Assembly (NCBI GenBank): GCA_028281105.1
Contig: JANQKQ010000002.1
Location: forward strand, 1 to 64,000
Length of the DNA stretch: 64,000 nt
Source: Rhizobiaceae bacterium
Lineage (GTDB): Bacteria > Pseudomonadota > Alphaproteobacteria > Rhizobiales > Rhizobiaceae
Direction: 5' to 3'
Shown: one piece after another, positions 63,624 through 64,000 of the stretch
How positions within the stretch are numbered: the stretch's first letter is position 1
How the letters are laid out: each line of letters starts with the position of its first letter
Notes under the pieces: generated by a model
Databases searched by the model: none
Seen by the model: the letters and a program-made list of their open reading frames with translations, nothing else
Told to the model about the DNA's origin: nothing
Made by a program: the position numbers and the translations under genes

Positions 63624-64000
63624 AACAGAAAATACCTCTGGGCCATCGGCACGACGTCGGCCGGCTCGCAGGTCAGCAACTCGCCGTCGGCACGCACCTC
63701 ATAGGTCTCCGGATCGACCTCGATCTGCGGCGTGGCGTCGTTGAGGACCATCGCCGACTTGCCGATCCCGCCTCTGGTGTTCTCGACCGCCACGAGTTGC
63801 TTGTCGACGCCGAGTCTTTCGCCGATGCCGCTATCGGCGGCGGCCTTGGAAACAAAGGTCACCGAGGAGTTCGTCACCGCCTTGCCGAACGCGCCGAACA
63901 TCGGTCGCATGTGCACCGGCTGCGGGGTGGGAATCGAAGCGTTCGGGTCGCCCATCGGCGCGGCCGCGATTGTCCCGCCGATCAGCACCATGTCGGGTTT
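63620..64000 (-). CDS. ureC: Urease alpha subunit UreC, C-terminal part (5' end outside window)
   Basis: The frame is open to base 64000. It contains [20 protein letters not shown], then [16 protein letters not shown] and [17 protein letters not shown], with the usual UreC ending MAQRYFLF. These are the last 125 or so residues of the nickel-containing catalytic subunit that hydrolyses urea. The nickel ligands lie upstream of the window edge. An internal ATG at 63991 is not the real start. Confidence 0.95.
   Translation of the reverse strand, partial: KPDMVLIGGTIAAAPMGDPNASIPTPQPVHMRPMFGAFGKAVTNSSVTFVSKAAADSGIGERLGVDKQLVAVENTRGGIGKSAMVLNDATPQIEVDPETYEVRADGELLTCEPADVVPMAQRYFLF

Overview
The window looks like a chromosomal segment of a high-GC alphaproteobacterium, most likely order Hyphomicrobiales (Rhizobiales). 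The evidence is the sorbitol/mannitol operon order (smoEFGK-smoS-mtlK), a napEFDABC operon behind an FNR-type box, TctCBA transport genes, a urease accessory cluster, and mirror-image GC-rich repeats of a kind common in rhizobial genomes. Both edges cut genes: a pappalysin-like protease at base 1 (3' end missing) and urease alpha subunit ureC at base 64000 (5' end missing). No tRNA, rRNA, CRISPR array, transposase or prophage gene was seen.

Layout. 1-3207: M43 metalloprotease with a Lys/Pro/Glu repeat tail, a small exported protein and an M28 peptidase (all minus). 3676-6480: an exonuclease-CBS-DUF294 protein and a conserved unknown (minus), divergent from a DUF4212/sodium-solute symporter pair (6636-8732, plus). 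8820-10826: small membrane proteins, a ferric-reductase-like membrane protein and a small exported beta-fold protein. 11353-15854: a plus-strand run of trypsin-fold protease, PAP2/vanadium-haloperoxidase-like protein and a subtilase-like protein, facing a winged-helix/TPR regulator across a 37-bp palindrome. Five hydrolases in the first 16 kb lack visible signal peptides.

17812-26847 (minus): a tightly coupled nine-gene catabolic operon (TctC, TctB, TctA, dienelactone hydrolase, M28-like protein, SDR epimerase, FAA hydrolase, beta-hydroxyacid dehydrogenase, sulfatase) with a divergent LysR regulator. 27880-34293: an NAD-binding protein, a TadG-like protein, a REC-EAL protein and a divergent BarA-like hybrid kinase. 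34434-38997: napEFDABC, including a 56-residue napE.

39637-51526 (plus): a carbohydrate operon with a ribose-type ABC transporter (binding protein, ATPase, two permeases), SorC-family regulator, aldo/keto reductase, GlpD-like polyol-phosphate dehydrogenase, DhnA/LsrF-type aldolase, FGGY kinase and an MDR oxidoreductase, followed by a GMC oxidoreductase. It combines parts of the lsr and ery systems and its substrate is not evident. 53199-60721 (minus): the smo/mtl hexitol operon preceded by a LacI-family regulator; a perfect 30-bp palindrome lies between regulator and operon. 60898-64000 (minus): the end of a urease operon (ureC-ureE-ureF-ureG) with an oxidoreductase start overlapping the ureG stop.

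Most function calls rest on motifs read by eye in translated sequence; no database search was run. Where several in-frame starts were possible, the choice was made from ribosome-binding sites, signal-peptide placement, stop/start overlaps and usual family length.
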